Below are positions 19,677 through 31,775 of a stretch of 64,000 nucleotides of DNA, piece after piece (the first letter of the stretch is position 1; each line of letters opens with the position of its first letter). Source of the stretch: Desulfothermus okinawensis JCM 13304. Its GTDB lineage: Bacteria; Desulfobacterota; Desulfovibrionia; Desulfovibrionales; Desulfothermaceae. The translations under genes and the position numbers were made by a program. The DNA is taken from NCBI GenBank assembly GCA_001311565.1, contig BBBM01000011.1, positions 1-64,000 on the forward strand. Direction: 5' to 3'. The notes below the pieces were generated by a model. It made no database searches and was not told the DNA's origin. It saw only the letters and a list, made by a program, of their open reading frames with translations.

Positions 19677-20956
19677 ATGGGAAAGAATAGAGTAGTTATA
19701 GGAACCAATGGGGAGATGAGGGAAAGGGAAAAATTGTAGATCTATTAAGTAAAGACGCCGATGTCATAGCCCGGTTCCAGGGTGGTGCAAATGCTGGTCA
19801 TACCCTGGTAGTGGGGATAAAAAGATTATTTTACATCTCGTTCCATCTGGAATTCTCCATAAGGATAAGCTCTGTTTGATCGGGAATGGGGTTGTTTTAG
19901 ACCCAGAGATATTTTGTGAAGAACTAGCTGAACTTGAGAAGGCAGGAATTTCAATATCTCCAGATAGACTGAAGATTAGTTACAAGACCCATCTTATTAT
20001 GCCTTATCACAAGATGTTGGATAATCTCCGTGAAGCTAAGAAAAGTGGTGATAATAAGATAGGCACAACTGGAAGGGGTATTGGACCTGCTTATGAGGAT
20101 AAAATGTCAAGGGTGGGAATCAGAGCATGTGACGTGTTGGATGAAAACAAACTCAGGCAAAAGATTGAAAGGGCACTACTGGAGAAAAATATACTTTTTA
20201 GAAATTTCTTTAATTCAAAAGAGGTCTCTGTAGATGAGGTTTTGGAAAAGGTGGGACTATGTCTTGAGAAACTGAGACCTTATCTTGCAGATATTTCAAC
20301 AGAGATATATTCTGCCATAAAAAAAGGGCAAGTCAATTTTATTTGAGGGTGCACAGGGGACACATCTGGATATAGACCATGGCACCTACATTTGTTACGT
20401 CTTCCAACACAGTAGCATCAAATGTGTGTGCTGGAACAGGGTGTGGGATGGCTGTATTAGATGAGGTATTGGGAGTGGTCAAGAGTTATACAACAAGGGT
20501 TGGGGGAGGTCCATTCCCAACTGAATTAAAGGATAAAATTGGAGATTATATCCAACAAAAAGGTGGTGAATTTGGTGCTACAACAGGGAGGCGTAGAAGG
20601 TGTGGGTGGTTGGATATGGTAATCCTAAGAGAGTCAGTTCGTCTAAATAGTATCAATTCAATTGTGCTTACAAAATTGGATGTTTTGTCTGGATTAGAGA
20701 CCCTAAAAATTTGTATTAAATACAAGTATAATGATGGGGAGATATTCTACCACCCCAAATAGAGAATGGCTTAGCCCATGTAGAACCAGTTTATGAGACT
20801 TTAAAAGGCTGGGATGAAGATATTTCAACTATAAAGAATTTTGATGAACTCCCAAAGGCTACAAAGGATTATATTGGATTTATAGAAGATAATCTTCAGG
20901 TTAAGGTGAAAATTATATCTGTTGGTCCTGAAAGGTCCCAAATAATCTTTAGGTAA
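19677..20956 (+). CDS. purA: Adenylosuccinate synthetase
   Basis: Joins IMP and aspartate using GTP, the first step to AMP. About 427 residues. Recovered motifs: [85 protein letters not shown] and PERSQIIF. This gene shows both error types. CC stands for CCC at 19705, G4 for G5 at 19813-19816 and 20736-20739, and a single C for CCC near 20389. One A run is too long (20319-20325). The gene would be unreadable without these corrections, yet every catalytic motif is present. holB begins one base after the stop. Confidence 0.95.
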
Positions 20957-20957
20957 T

Positions 20958-21805
20958 TTGATTTCTGTGGACAAGGATTTTTTTTACAGAACACAAGAGA
21001 GCTATTGGAATCCTACAAAATTTAAAAAAAATAGCCCCCCTAGGGTCTTAATAATACAAGGGGGCTTACTCAAAGATCGCCTTGGGATTGCAAAGTACTA
21101 CTCAACCCTACTGAATTGTCCATCTAAAAGGCCTCCTTGCCTTAAGTGTAACATTTGTAAAGGAATACTCACTGATAATTTCCCAGATTTGTCTATTTTA
21201 GACGGTGAAGAAGGTTCCATAAAAATCGATGATGTACGCTCAATTCAAAGGGATAGGGACCTCATCCCAAGGGAGGGGAAATACAGGATTTATCTGTTTA
21301 ATGAGTCTCAAAACCTTACCCTACAGGCTGCAAATTCACTGCTTAAGATTTTAGAAGAACCTGGTGACCAAAATCTATTTGTGTTACTTGCTCCCCAAAA
21401 AACTCTACTGCTCCCCACTATAAGGTCAAGGAGCTTTGTTCTTACCCTTAGATGGAAATCAAGGACTTTTGCAGGAGAAGATATTGAGAAAATAACTAAA
21501 GGACTTTTAGATTTTTGGGAAAATGGGAAGGGACTTTTTAATATATTAAAAGGCAAAAAGGTGGACAGGGACCTGGTTAAAGAGGTGTTTTTTTTCCTTG
21601 AGAGAGCTTTAATTGATAGCTTAGAGGATCAAACCTGGACGGAAATAGCAAGATTTTTTTTGAGAACAACGTGTCGTTGGATAATTTCTGGAATGTAAGT
21701 TATGTGTTAGAGAAGGCTGTTTTAATGGCAGATTCAAATATTTCCCCTGAAGATGTATTTTATTGGATGGCATTTAATTTATATAGTATTTTTAAATTAA
21801 ATTAA
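20958..21805 (+). CDS. holB: DNA polymerase III delta-prime subunit
   Basis: Clamp-loader subunit of about 281 residues. There is a zinc module (CPSKRPPCLKCNICKGILTD, spaced cysteines), then KIDDVRSIQRDRDLIPREGK, YLFNESQNLTLQAANSLLKI and LEEPGDQNLFVLLAP. The P-loop is degenerate (QGGLLKDRLGIA without GKT), as in delta-prime. A T8 run at 21654-21661 is two bases too long. Correction gives NFWNVSYVLEKAV and a stop at 21805. The start is TTG 20958; a GTG at 20964 is possible. It is tightly linked to purA. Confidence 0.85.
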
Positions 21806-21838
21806 CCCAAGTTTGTCAAAATGCTAAACTTGGGCTAG
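21803..21838. repeat. Palindromic repeat, copy b
   Basis: ACCCAAGTTT, eleven-base centre, AAACTTGGG. It lies exactly where the convergent holB and flgO-like genes end; both stop codons fall in it. No T tract follows on either side, so a bidirectional terminator is possible but not canonical. Confidence 0.7.
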
Positions 21839-22439
21839 CTTGTCCTTACGCTAGGTATGATTATTGGGAAATCCTTAGGGCCTTTTTCTTCTGTATAAGG
21901 AAGGATAAAATCATAGCTGGATATCAAAATATTGTTTGTTGGTGAAATTATTTCACAGTGGATATAAATTTTATTTTTTTTATTTTTGAATAATGACCAG
22001 TGAGTATCAAACCCACAGGCTGTGCTGCTTTTAGTTTGTTCAAATCCCTTGTTAAAACAAACTCTCCATATCCGGGCTTTATCTCTATGTCATTATCTCT
22101 CAATCTAATGTCCACTAGTTTGTAACCCATTTGGGATAGTCTTGACCCAATAAGATATGGTATTAATCTTCCAAGGGTATTGGAGGATTCTAAGTTGTCA
22201 TTATCACTGAATGTGGTGATTAAGATGGATTTGTCCTTCATGTTTAGTCTTTGTAAATTTTTGTTTAAATAATTTGCAGCTTCATAACTTTTACCAAGTA
22301 AAATATCGTTTGTGATCATATGTGCCTTTCTCTGTGATTCAACCTCTTGTTTTTTTAAATATTTATTGTTTGTACAACAGGCTAATAATAAACAAAAGAG
22401 TGTAAATATTGCTGGTATCTTTATGATGTTTTTATGCAT
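21835..22439 (-). CDS. FlgO-like outer-membrane lipoprotein
   Basis: About 200 residues. The signal peptide ends in a lipobox (LLLACCTNN), so it is lipid-anchored. The body matches the FlgO family: LLGKSYEAANYLNKNLQRL, ILITTFSDNDNLESSNTLGR, GSRLSQMGYKLVDIRL, EFVLTRDLNKL and PVGLILTGHYS. FlgO-family proteins support flagellar outer-membrane function in Vibrio. No flagellar structural genes lie here, so the role is inferred from family. A T8 run at 21972-21979 shifts the C-terminus. The start was set at 22439 because AGGATG lies eight bases upstream. Confidence 0.72.
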
Positions 22440-22504
22440 AGCTTGAATCATCCTAGATGTTTGTTCCTTTAAACAATTTTTTTTGAGTATTTATGTCCCA
22501 CTGA

Positions 22505-23349
22505 TTATATGGAGACAAACCAATTACTTTTTTTAAATATTTCCATTGCTTTTTGTGTCCTTTTTCCCCAAATACCATCTATTTTCCAATTATATAAACC
22601 CAAATCCTTTAGTCTCTTTTGTATTAACTTTACATCTTGTTTGTTTTTCTTTGATAAAATTTTTAATCCCAATTCTACTGGTCCCCCAATAGGTTTGGGA
22701 TTAATTTTTTTGTTGGAGTTTACTCTTATCTATATTTTTTTTCAATTTTTTTCTGGGATCATTAAAGATCCATATGTTTTAGGAATATAAATGGAAAAAG
22801 ATATAGAAGACAAGATAGCACTATCTTTTTGGGATATTATTTTTATAGTTACAAAAAATAAATTGTTGGTGATCTCTGAATAAGTTCCTGTTACTATTCC
22901 CTGTACACTATATTTATCCATGAGTTTGGATAAATCCCTTGTGAGTACAAATTCTCCTCTTTTCTTTTTTAATTATAATAGAATTTTTTTCTTAATTCTA
23001 TTTCCTTCACAATATAACCTTTATTTGTGAAATAAGATATTAATCCATCTTGTATTATCCTTGCAAGTCTACATGTATTGTTTAGGTCATTCAAATCTGA
23101 TAGAGTTGTTATTAAAAGTCCACTAGATGGTGATATTAAATAGTTAATATTATTTTCAAGTTGTCTGGCAATTAAACTTATTACATTTGGTAAGTTAATA
23201 GTTCGTAAATCAAAATGGTTAATATTTTGGTATGGGCTTATATATGTCGTTTGAGTGATTGTTGTATATTTTGTTTGCTCAGAAAGACCTAATGAAGGAC
23301 TCAATATAAACAGGATTGGTAGCGATATTAGTATAAATTTAAGTTTCAT
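22505..23349 (-). CDS. Secreted FlgO-like protein with C-terminal peptidoglycan-binding domain
   Basis: About 280 residues. Cleavable signal (ILISLPILFILSPSLGLSEQ). A FlgO-like domain follows: NVISLIARQLENNINYLI, GLLITTLSDLNDLNNTCRLA, YFTNKGYIVKEIELRKK and GEFVLTRDLSKLMDKY. The last 45 residues form a PG_binding_1-type repeat: DVKLIQKRLKDLGLYNWKID then GIWGKRTQKAMEIFKK. It thus looks able to tether to peptidoglycan. Long A/T runs break it at about 22981-22987 and 22735-22750. It is a paralogue of the downstream lipoprotein gene, 66 bases away on the same strand. Confidence 0.68.
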
Positions 23350-23385
23350 ATTATTGTCCTTTATTTGTCTACTAGCTTATAAATT

Positions 23386-23922
23386 TTATAATCGTTTTTT
23401 TATGGGAATTTTTCTATATTCCAAGACTTTTATTTCATACTCAGTTATAGAATGTGAGTTGTTTTTTTAAATTAAAAATAGATGAATCTCTAAAGATTAT
23501 AGATCCATTATTATAGAGACTTGTATTTACAAGTACTTCACTTAAATCAGGAATAACATATGAGTTAAAGATAAGAATTAAGCTGGTATCAGGACTTTTG
23601 GAAACAAGAAAATTTTCTTTTACCATGGCGGTGGCCAGAAGTTCCCTGTAATTTTTTTTCAAAAACAGTATCTTTTCCAGGCACAATGTATACTCCATGT
23701 ATTTTGATGAGGGATCTAATAGAATCAGTTTTTGCTATTGGATTTTGCCACTGTGTAGGCCAAGTTGGCCCAGGCTTTTACAGGAGAAGTGTCCTGGGTA
23801 ATGTAAAAATATGATCCTGTGGTCACCATATCTTTTATTGGAGAATAAGCAGACTTGACACAAGAATTGAGTAACAACGAATAGATAATTAGTGAGGCCA
23901 TAGACCATTTCTTTAGCTTCAT
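23386..23922 (-). CDS. Lipoprotein of unknown function in the FlgO-like cluster
   Basis: About 178 residues. The signal ends in a lipobox (LLLNSCVKSAYSP). The mature part contains SYFYITQDTSPVKAW, IKIHGVYIVPGKDTVFEKNY, SLILIFNSYVIPDLSEVLVN and, after correction, a C-terminus ITEYEIKVLEYRKIPIKK. I recognise no domain; position suggests an FlgP/FlgT-like partner, but similarity is not evident. Breaks: a GC-run near 23764 (about two bases missing), T8 at 23650-23657 and T7 near 23462. It ends 37 bases before the next gene. Confidence 0.6.
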
Positions 23923-24106
23923 GGGAGTTTTGTCCTTTTTTTATTTTGTTTTTGATTCCTGTTATGTATTATATCGGAAAAATTTACTTCCTACTTTAGT
24001 CCCATTTACTTAAGTTTGTTTTTATTTAAAATATGTCCTTTCTTGACACAGATTTTTTTATGTGATTACATGTGAAATGAAATATTGTAATAATAGGGGC
24101 TAACTT
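23923..24106 (+). promoter_or_regulatory. hrcA promoter region without CIRCE
   Basis: Upstream of hrcA there is TTGACA (24043-24048), 17 bases, then TTACAT (24066-24071), a plausible sigma-70-type promoter. I searched the gap for the HrcA operator CIRCE (TTAGCACTC, nine bases, GAGTGCTAA) and found no GCACTC or GAGTGC. No sigma-32-type CCCCAT box is obvious either. The region also holds the promoter of the minus-strand lipoprotein gene. Confidence 0.5.
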
Positions 24107-25152
24107 ATGGATGAGAGATTAACTGACAGAGAGTTAGATGTTTTGTCAATAGTTGTTGAGACCTATATTGAGAGTGGAGCACCTGTTGGATCCAGGTTAG
24201 TTGCCAAAAAAATCCAGATTTAATCTGAGTCCTGCTACCATGCGAAATGTCATGGCAGATCTCACGGATAAGGGTTTTTTTTAAAACAGCCCCATACATC
24301 TGCTGGAAGGATTCCAACAAAAAAAAGGACTTAGATTTTATTTAAATCATATTTTAAAACCAGAGCCTTTATTTTATGAAAAGAAGAAAATAAAAGAACA
24401 TTTCAATAATACAATAGGTTATGAATTATCTCATATCCTGGAGAGGACGTCAAAGTTTATATCTGATGAAACAGCCCTGGTAGGTATTGCTGTCTCCCCT
24501 GAGGTATCCTTTATGAAATGGAAGCACATAGATTTTGTGTTGGTTAAGCCAGGGCTAATTATGGCCATTTTGGTGTTTTATGGTGGCATGGTTCACAGTC
24601 GCATGATATCTTTAGATGGTTCAAAAATAGATTCCAATGACCTGGTTAAGTTTAGCAATTTTTTTAAATGAGAGGTTTTCTGGAAAGCCCCTTTTTGAAG
24701 TCAAGAAGGAACTTTTAAAGGAAATGGAAGAGGCTAGAAAAAAAATTTAATGAATTATACCTAAATGCCCTTACATTGGCACAGTATACTTGTGACGCAG
24801 AAGATGAGAGGGAGATATTTGTGGAAGGTACCCACAATGTAATTGGCAGTATAGAGCCAAGGGATGTGGAGAGGATGAAGTCTCTTTTGGAATATATAGA
24901 AAAGAGGTCAGAATTTTTAAAAATTCTGGACAAAATAGGTCAAGGTAAGGGAATTTTTATTGCCTTTGGAAACGAACTCTTTGATTCTGACCTTGGGGAA
25001 TGTCCATAATCTCTTCTCCCTATGGTGCATTTGGTGAACCTCTTGGAATAATAGGCACCATTGGCCCCATCCACATGGAGTATCCAAAATTAATTCCCAT
25101 GGTTGACTATATGGCCAGGATGCTTAGTAGAATACTTGAGACCAGGCTGTAA
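24107..25152 (+). CDS. hrcA: Heat-inducible transcription repressor HrcA
   Basis: About 345 residues. Winged-helix N-terminus: DERLTDRELDVLSIVVETYI, SGAPVGSRLVAKKS, LSPATMRNVMADLTDKGFLK and QPHTSAGRIPTKKGLRFY. Later conserved parts are AVSPEVSF, EREIFVEGTHNVIG and the C-terminal SPYGAFGEPLGIIGTIGP. HrcA represses chaperone genes through CIRCE. Breaks: A7 at 24206-24212, T8 at 24275-24282 (two extra), A8 at 24319-24326 and T7 near 24660. AGGGG precedes the ATG. It heads the hrcA-grpE-dnaK unit. Confidence 0.94.
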
Positions 25153-25210
25153 GGCCAATTTTAATATTCCCGCCAATTTTTCTCAAAAAATAAATAGTGG
25201 AGGTAGGTTC

Positions 25211-25852
25211 ATGAGTGAAGAAAAAAAACAAACACAGGTGATTTGTGAGGATGAACAAAATTTAGAAACCACAGACAAAGAAAGAGAATCTAAAGAAAAT
25301 AAAGAAGAGATAGATATAGAAAAATTAAAAGAGCTCTGTATGGAAAAAATATGTCCTGAGTGTCCAATTAAAGATGAGATGCAACAAGAGGTCCTCAGGG
25401 TAAAGGCAGATGCAGACAACTTTAGAAAGCGTATGGAAAGGGATAAGGAGAATTTTTGTAAATATGCAACAGAAAAGGTTTTAGAGGATATAGTGCCTGT
25501 TATTGACAACCTTGAGCTTGGTTTAGAACACGCTAAAAAGGTGGAAGCATGTAAGGATATAGTAGAAGGTATAGAGATGACTTTAAATATCCTTTTAAAT
25601 ACCTTAAAAAATCATGGATTGGAGCAGATCAAGACTGATATAGGTGAGCCCTTTGATCCAAATTTTCATGAAGCCATGGCCCAGCAAGAAAGGGAAGATA
25701 TGGAACCTGGTATGGTGGCCACAGTTATGCAAAAGGGATATAAGATAAAGGACAGGATTTTAAGGCCCGCAAAGGTGATGGTAAGCAAAAAAACAGGAAA
25801 ATTAGAACTAGCCCCTTTACAAGGGGAAAAATGGACTTATTTTTTTGTATGA
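25211..25852 (+). CDS. grpE: Nucleotide exchange factor GrpE
   Basis: Exchanges ADP for ATP on DnaK. 213 residues in one frame. Acidic, lysine-rich N-terminal tail, then a coiled-coil (EMQQEVLRVKADADNFRKRM), LEDIVPVIDNLELGLEH, GEPFDPNFHEAMAQQ, GMVATVMQKGYKIKDRILRP and AKVMVSKK. Unusual is a cysteine cluster ahead of the coiled coil, CMEKICPECPI (C-x4-C-x2-C). GGAGG precedes the ATG. The C-terminus lies on a T7 run, so the last few residues may differ. dnaK starts 32 bases later. Confidence 0.93.
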   Translation: MSEEKKQTQVICEDEQNLETTDKERESKENKEEIDIEKLKELCMEKICPECPIKDEMQQEVLRVKADADNFRKRMERDKENFCKYATEKVLEDIVPVIDNLELGLEHAKKVEACKDIVEGIEMTLNILLNTLKNHGLEQIKTDIGEPFDPNFHEAMAQQEREDMEPGMVATVMQKGYKIKDRILRPAKVMVSKKTGKLELAPLQGEKWTYFFV

Positions 25853-25872
25853 AAGAAAATTTGGTAAGTTAG

Positions 25873-27802
<1,930 letters not shown>

Positions 27803-27833
27803 GTGTGCTTGACAGAACAAATCCCCCTCCTCT

Positions 27834-27876
27834 AATCTTGAGCCTGGGCTTAAAATTTAAGTCCAGGCTTTTTTTT
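27834..27876 (+). terminator. Intrinsic terminator of hrcA-grpE-dnaK
   Basis: AGCCTGGGCTTAAA pairs with TTTAAGTCCAGGCT, followed by a run of T (27870-27876). It lies 30 bases after the dnaK stop. Confidence 0.85.
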
Positions 27877-27895
27877 CTTATAAAGGGTTTAAGCT

Positions 27896-29728
27896 ATGAA
27901 AAGATATCTATATGGTCTGTTTTTTGTATTTGTAACAGTTGCTTTTTTTTAGTTGTGCTCCAAAAAAAGGAGATTCAAATATCTCAGAAATCCCCACTTG
28001 AGGTTGGTGACTATCTTTGGGATAAGGGGGACTATCAATCTGCGTGTAAAAACTATGAAGAGACCCTGTATAATTACCTGGTTTCAGGGCAGAGAGAGGT
28101 CCTTTTGCTACAAAGAATGGTTAAGTGTGCCCTGGATAATAAAGAATTAGATAAGGCCAGGTCGTATCTATATAAGTGGAAGTCTCTTGATCCAGATTAC
28201 AATAAAAAGTGGAAATTTCATAAGTATTACCTGACTTATTTGCAATTTAAAAATAAAAAAGATAAATATTATAAATATTTATCAGATCTGCTTATTAAAG
28301 ATTTCCCTGTTGCGGTGAAAAAAAAGGGTTTTATTTTGTTGGAGATATCCCATCTAAAAGAAAAGGATATAAATGGTGGTCGATCTGTATTTGAAAATTA
28401 CTATCACATGTTTGGTGCAGAGGATCAATATGATATATTAAACCATTTATATAAGGTTATAAAAGAGAATAAGATTGCAACAGAATATGAGATTTCAGCC
28501 CTAGATCCAGAAAAACTTCCAGATGGTTTGATTTTGTGGTCAAAGGTCTTGTCCCTGTTTGGTTCAGGGGAAATTACCTGGTCAAGATCTTACGGATTGT
28601 TCCAAAATATATTAAATAAAAATCCCGGTTAAAGATTATTTTTAGAGAAGTTTAGGTCTTTAGTTGCAAAATATGGGCTTCCTCGTATAGAGCTTGCATT
28701 GGTTTTGCCCTTTGATCCTTCGTATAGGGAAGTTTCCTTTGGGATTTTGAGGGGTGTTGAGGCAGGTATATATGAGATGGAGTCCATGGGTATTGAGACC
28801 CATGTAACTGTCTTTAACTCAGCAACCAAGGACTTTGTCAGGGAACTGAATGATATCGTGAGAAGGGATCTAATTATTGGGGGGTTATTAAAGGTAGAGA
28901 CGTGGAATGAAATTTTAAAAACAGATATACCCCAAAAGGCCCATTTATTTGCATTTAGATCTTCTATTCCAGATGAAGGTGTGGATGGGTTTAGATTTTT
29001 TCCCTCCCATAGGGATCAAGTGGATTCTTTAATTAAATTTTTTTATGGGCAATTTTCAGATAGATTCTTTTGGTATTTTTTACCCAAAAGGGGAGTATGG
29101 CAGGGTATTGGGGGAAGAGTTTTTTAATGAGGCAAAGTCCTTAGGGGCCAAAATTCAGGCTATTTCCTGGTATGATCCAAAAGATACCAAGGGTTGGCAA
29201 GTAAGAGTGGGGAAATTTTTGGGTGTTCCAGATGATGTGTTTGAAGACAAGGATAAGGAAAAGATTAAAGAATTTAAGCCTGAAATAGATTTTTCTGCTG
29301 TTTTTATTCCAGATTCCCTTGAAAATGCCAGAATAATTATTCCCAATTTCTTTTATTTTAATGCATCTGATATCTATTTTATGGGGCCTGCACTTTGGGG
29401 AACATCGAAGCCAGAATTTTCAGGATTGGAGACTTCAATGTTCAGACGTGCATATTATCCAGCACCATGGAAGGATGATAGTAGTAATTATGTGTTAACT
29501 AATTTAAAGAAGTTGGTGTTTGATCTAAGCAAAATGGATGTAAATTTTTGGACCTGTCTGGGCTATGACTTTTTCAGGTATGCAGTATATCTCCAGGACA
29601 GATTAAAAGATGGGTCTAATATATACTCGATTTTAAATAACCCAAAATTTATGTGGACAATGGCACCCCTTGAGTGGAATGAAAAGGGGATAGCGTCTCA
29701 ACATATGTTTGTTTTTAGAGTTTATTAA
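27896..29728 (+). CDS. LppC-like penicillin-binding-protein activator lipoprotein
   Basis: About 610 residues. Signal with lipobox (VAFFSCAPKK), a helical TPR-like N-terminal half (GDYLWDKGDYQSACKNYEET, then ARSYLYKWKSLDPDY) and a periplasmic-binding-protein-fold C-terminal half (ELALVLPFDPSYREVSFGIL, RGVEAGIYEMES, FIPDSLENARIIIPNFFYF, IYFMGPALWGTS, SQHMFVFRV). This is the LpoA/LppC-like or branched-chain-amino-acid-receptor-like architecture thought to activate peptidoglycan synthases. Breaks: T8 at 27943-27950 within the signal, A7 near 27961, and A/T runs near 28625 and 29040. No transporter genes are nearby. Confidence 0.75.
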
Positions 29729-29744
29729 AATGGTTGAGAGCTAT

Positions 29745-29905
29745 GAGTTATATGGATCAAGTGATTAGTGAGTGGTAAATAGTGAAAGGTAGAAGGATGT
29801 ATGTGAAAGTGTGAGTGTGGGTGTATGTATGTGTATGAGAAAGTTACAGACCACATACACAGATCACATACACATACACAACAAAGCTTGAGACTTCGGA
29901 GTTAG
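29745..29905 (-). repeat. CA/GT-rich intergenic repeat, copy 3
   Basis: Between the LppC-like gene and gatC, both plus strand. The minus strand reads GTGTATGTGGTCTGTAACTT, then CA-rich sequence, then CACTCACTAATCACTTGATC, matching copy 2. It is inverted relative to copies 1 and 2, but the flanking genes are inverted too. The element therefore keeps one orientation relative to transcription. Confidence 0.7.
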
Positions 29906-29971
29906 TGGAATAAGCAGATTATATTAAAACGACCAGCAAGACTCAATTAAATTCAACACCAGGAGAAGGAC

Positions 29972-30260
29972 ATGAAGATATCAAAGGATCAGGTTAAAAA
30001 CATAGCCTATTTAGCAAGACTTGATTTAGATACCCATAGGCTAGAGCTTTTTTTCAAAACAGCTCAGTCAGATACTGGATTACATGGAACAATTATCAGA
30101 AGTAGATACATCAGGTGTTGATCCCCTATATTCACCAATAGAACATGTGACACCATATAGGGAGGACAAAGTATATAGTGAATATAATAGGGAAGATGTA
30201 TTGAAAAATGCCCCAGAGGAGGATGGGGAACACTTTATTGTGCCAAAGGTAGTTAGCTAA
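29972..30260 (+). CDS. gatC: Asp/Glu-tRNA amidotransferase subunit C
   Basis: Small subunit (95 residues) that holds GatA and GatB together for making Gln-tRNA or Asn-t[21 protein letters not shown], then [20 protein letters not shown] and [20 protein letters not shown] are standard. The T7 run at 30048-30054 carries one extra base; correction gives LELFSKQLSQ. AGGAGAAGG precedes the ATG. gatA follows after 18 bases; gatB is not in the window. Confidence 0.93.
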
Positions 30261-30278
30261 AGAAATAGGGAGTTATAT

Positions 30279-31749
30279 ATGGATGTTAGAAAATATTCAG
30301 GTATAGAGATACGTAATATGGTCTTAAATGGTGAGGTCAAAGTGGAAGAGGTTGTTAGGGCCTATTTAAATAGAATTGATGAGACCGAGGGAAAAATTGA
30401 TGCCCTGCTCCATGTGGACAGGGATGGGGCCATTAAAACTGCAAGGGAAATGGACAAAAAAAGGACCTGATCCTCAAAAAAAAGCTATGGGGAATACCAA
30501 TAGTTGTAAAAGACGTTTTGACAACAAAAGGTATTCCAACCACGTGCGCATCAAAGATCCTGGAGAATTTTATACCCTTCTATGATTCAGAGGTCGTGAG
30601 GAGGATAAAGGCTGAGGGTGGAATTGTAATTGCTAAGTCTAATATGGACGAATTTGCAATGGGGTCATCCACTGAAAATTCTGCCTTTAAAAAGACCAAA
30701 AATCCGTGGGACCTCAAAAGGGTCCCTGGCGGGTCCAGTGGGGGATCAGCAGCAGCCACATCTGCCTGTCAATGCCCAATCTCAATTGGGACTGATACTG
30801 GTGGCTCCATTAGACAACCTGCAGCATTTTGTGGTGTTGTGGGTTTAAAACCCACTTATGGTAGGGTGTCCAGGTTTGGTCTAATTGCCTACGGCTCTTC
30901 ATTGGATCAGGCAGGACCAATTACCAGGAATGTAAAAGACGCTGCACTAATGCTTTCAGTTATTGCTGGTAAAGATGAAAAAGATTCCACGTCCTCACCC
31001 AATCCCACCCTGGACTATCTAAAGGAAATGGAAAAAATTAAGAATTTAAAGGGAATAAAAATCGGACTTCCTAAGGAATATTGGCAAGAAGGACTGGACA
31101 TAGACATTCAGAAGAAATCAGAGGAATTTTTTTAATCTTCTAAAGGAACTGGGAGCTCAGCTAAAAGATATATCCCTGCCACACACCAAATATGCAGTGG
31201 CTACTTATTATATAATAGTAATGGCAGAGGCCAGTTCAAACCTGGCGAGATACGATGGGGTGCGATATGGTTACAGGGCAAAGGACGCAGAAGAGCTAAT
31301 TGACATGTATGTGAAGACCCGAAGTGAGGGATTTGGGTTTGAAGTGCAAAGAAGAATTATTTTAGGGACATATGTGTTGTCTGCTGGATATTATGATGCC
31401 TATTACAAAAAGGCTGCCCAGGTAAGAAGATTGATCAGAAAAGACTTTTTAGATGCTTTTTCAGATTGTGACTTGATCCTTACCCCAGTATCGCCAACAC
31501 TTCCCTTTAAATTGAGAGAAAAAAATTGATGACCCCTTGAAGATGTATTTAGCAGATATATTTACAACCCCACTTAATTTAAGTGGACTTCCTGGAATCT
31601 CCATGCCTGTTGGGCTTGGAGATGATCAAAAACTTCCTGTGGGTTTGCAATTTATTGGTCCACCATTTAGGGAAGATCTGCTATTTGGGGTATCAAATGT
31701 GGTTGAAGGACAACTGGAACCCCTGCCAGAACCTTTTGGACTTAAGTGA
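30279..31749 (+). CDS. gatA: Asp/Glu-tRNA amidotransferase subunit A
   Basis: Amidase that releases ammonia from glutamine for transamidation. About 489 residues. Catalytic Lys in [14 protein letters not shown]; the Ser-cis-Ser-Lys core in [12 protein letters not shown] and [18 protein letters not shown]. Also [20 protein letters not shown] and [17 protein letters not shown]. Three A/T runs break it: A7 near 30461 with another near 30475, T7 near 31129 and A7 near 31520. mnmA follows after 26 bases. Confidence 0.95.
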
Positions 31750-31775
31750 TAATTAAGTAAGTTGGCGTCATTAAA

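Noticed and set aside
21803-21838. Canonical rho-independent terminators for the whole palindrome family
   Set aside because: No T tract follows any copy, and copies c and f sit in divergent start regions while copy a lies within a coding end.
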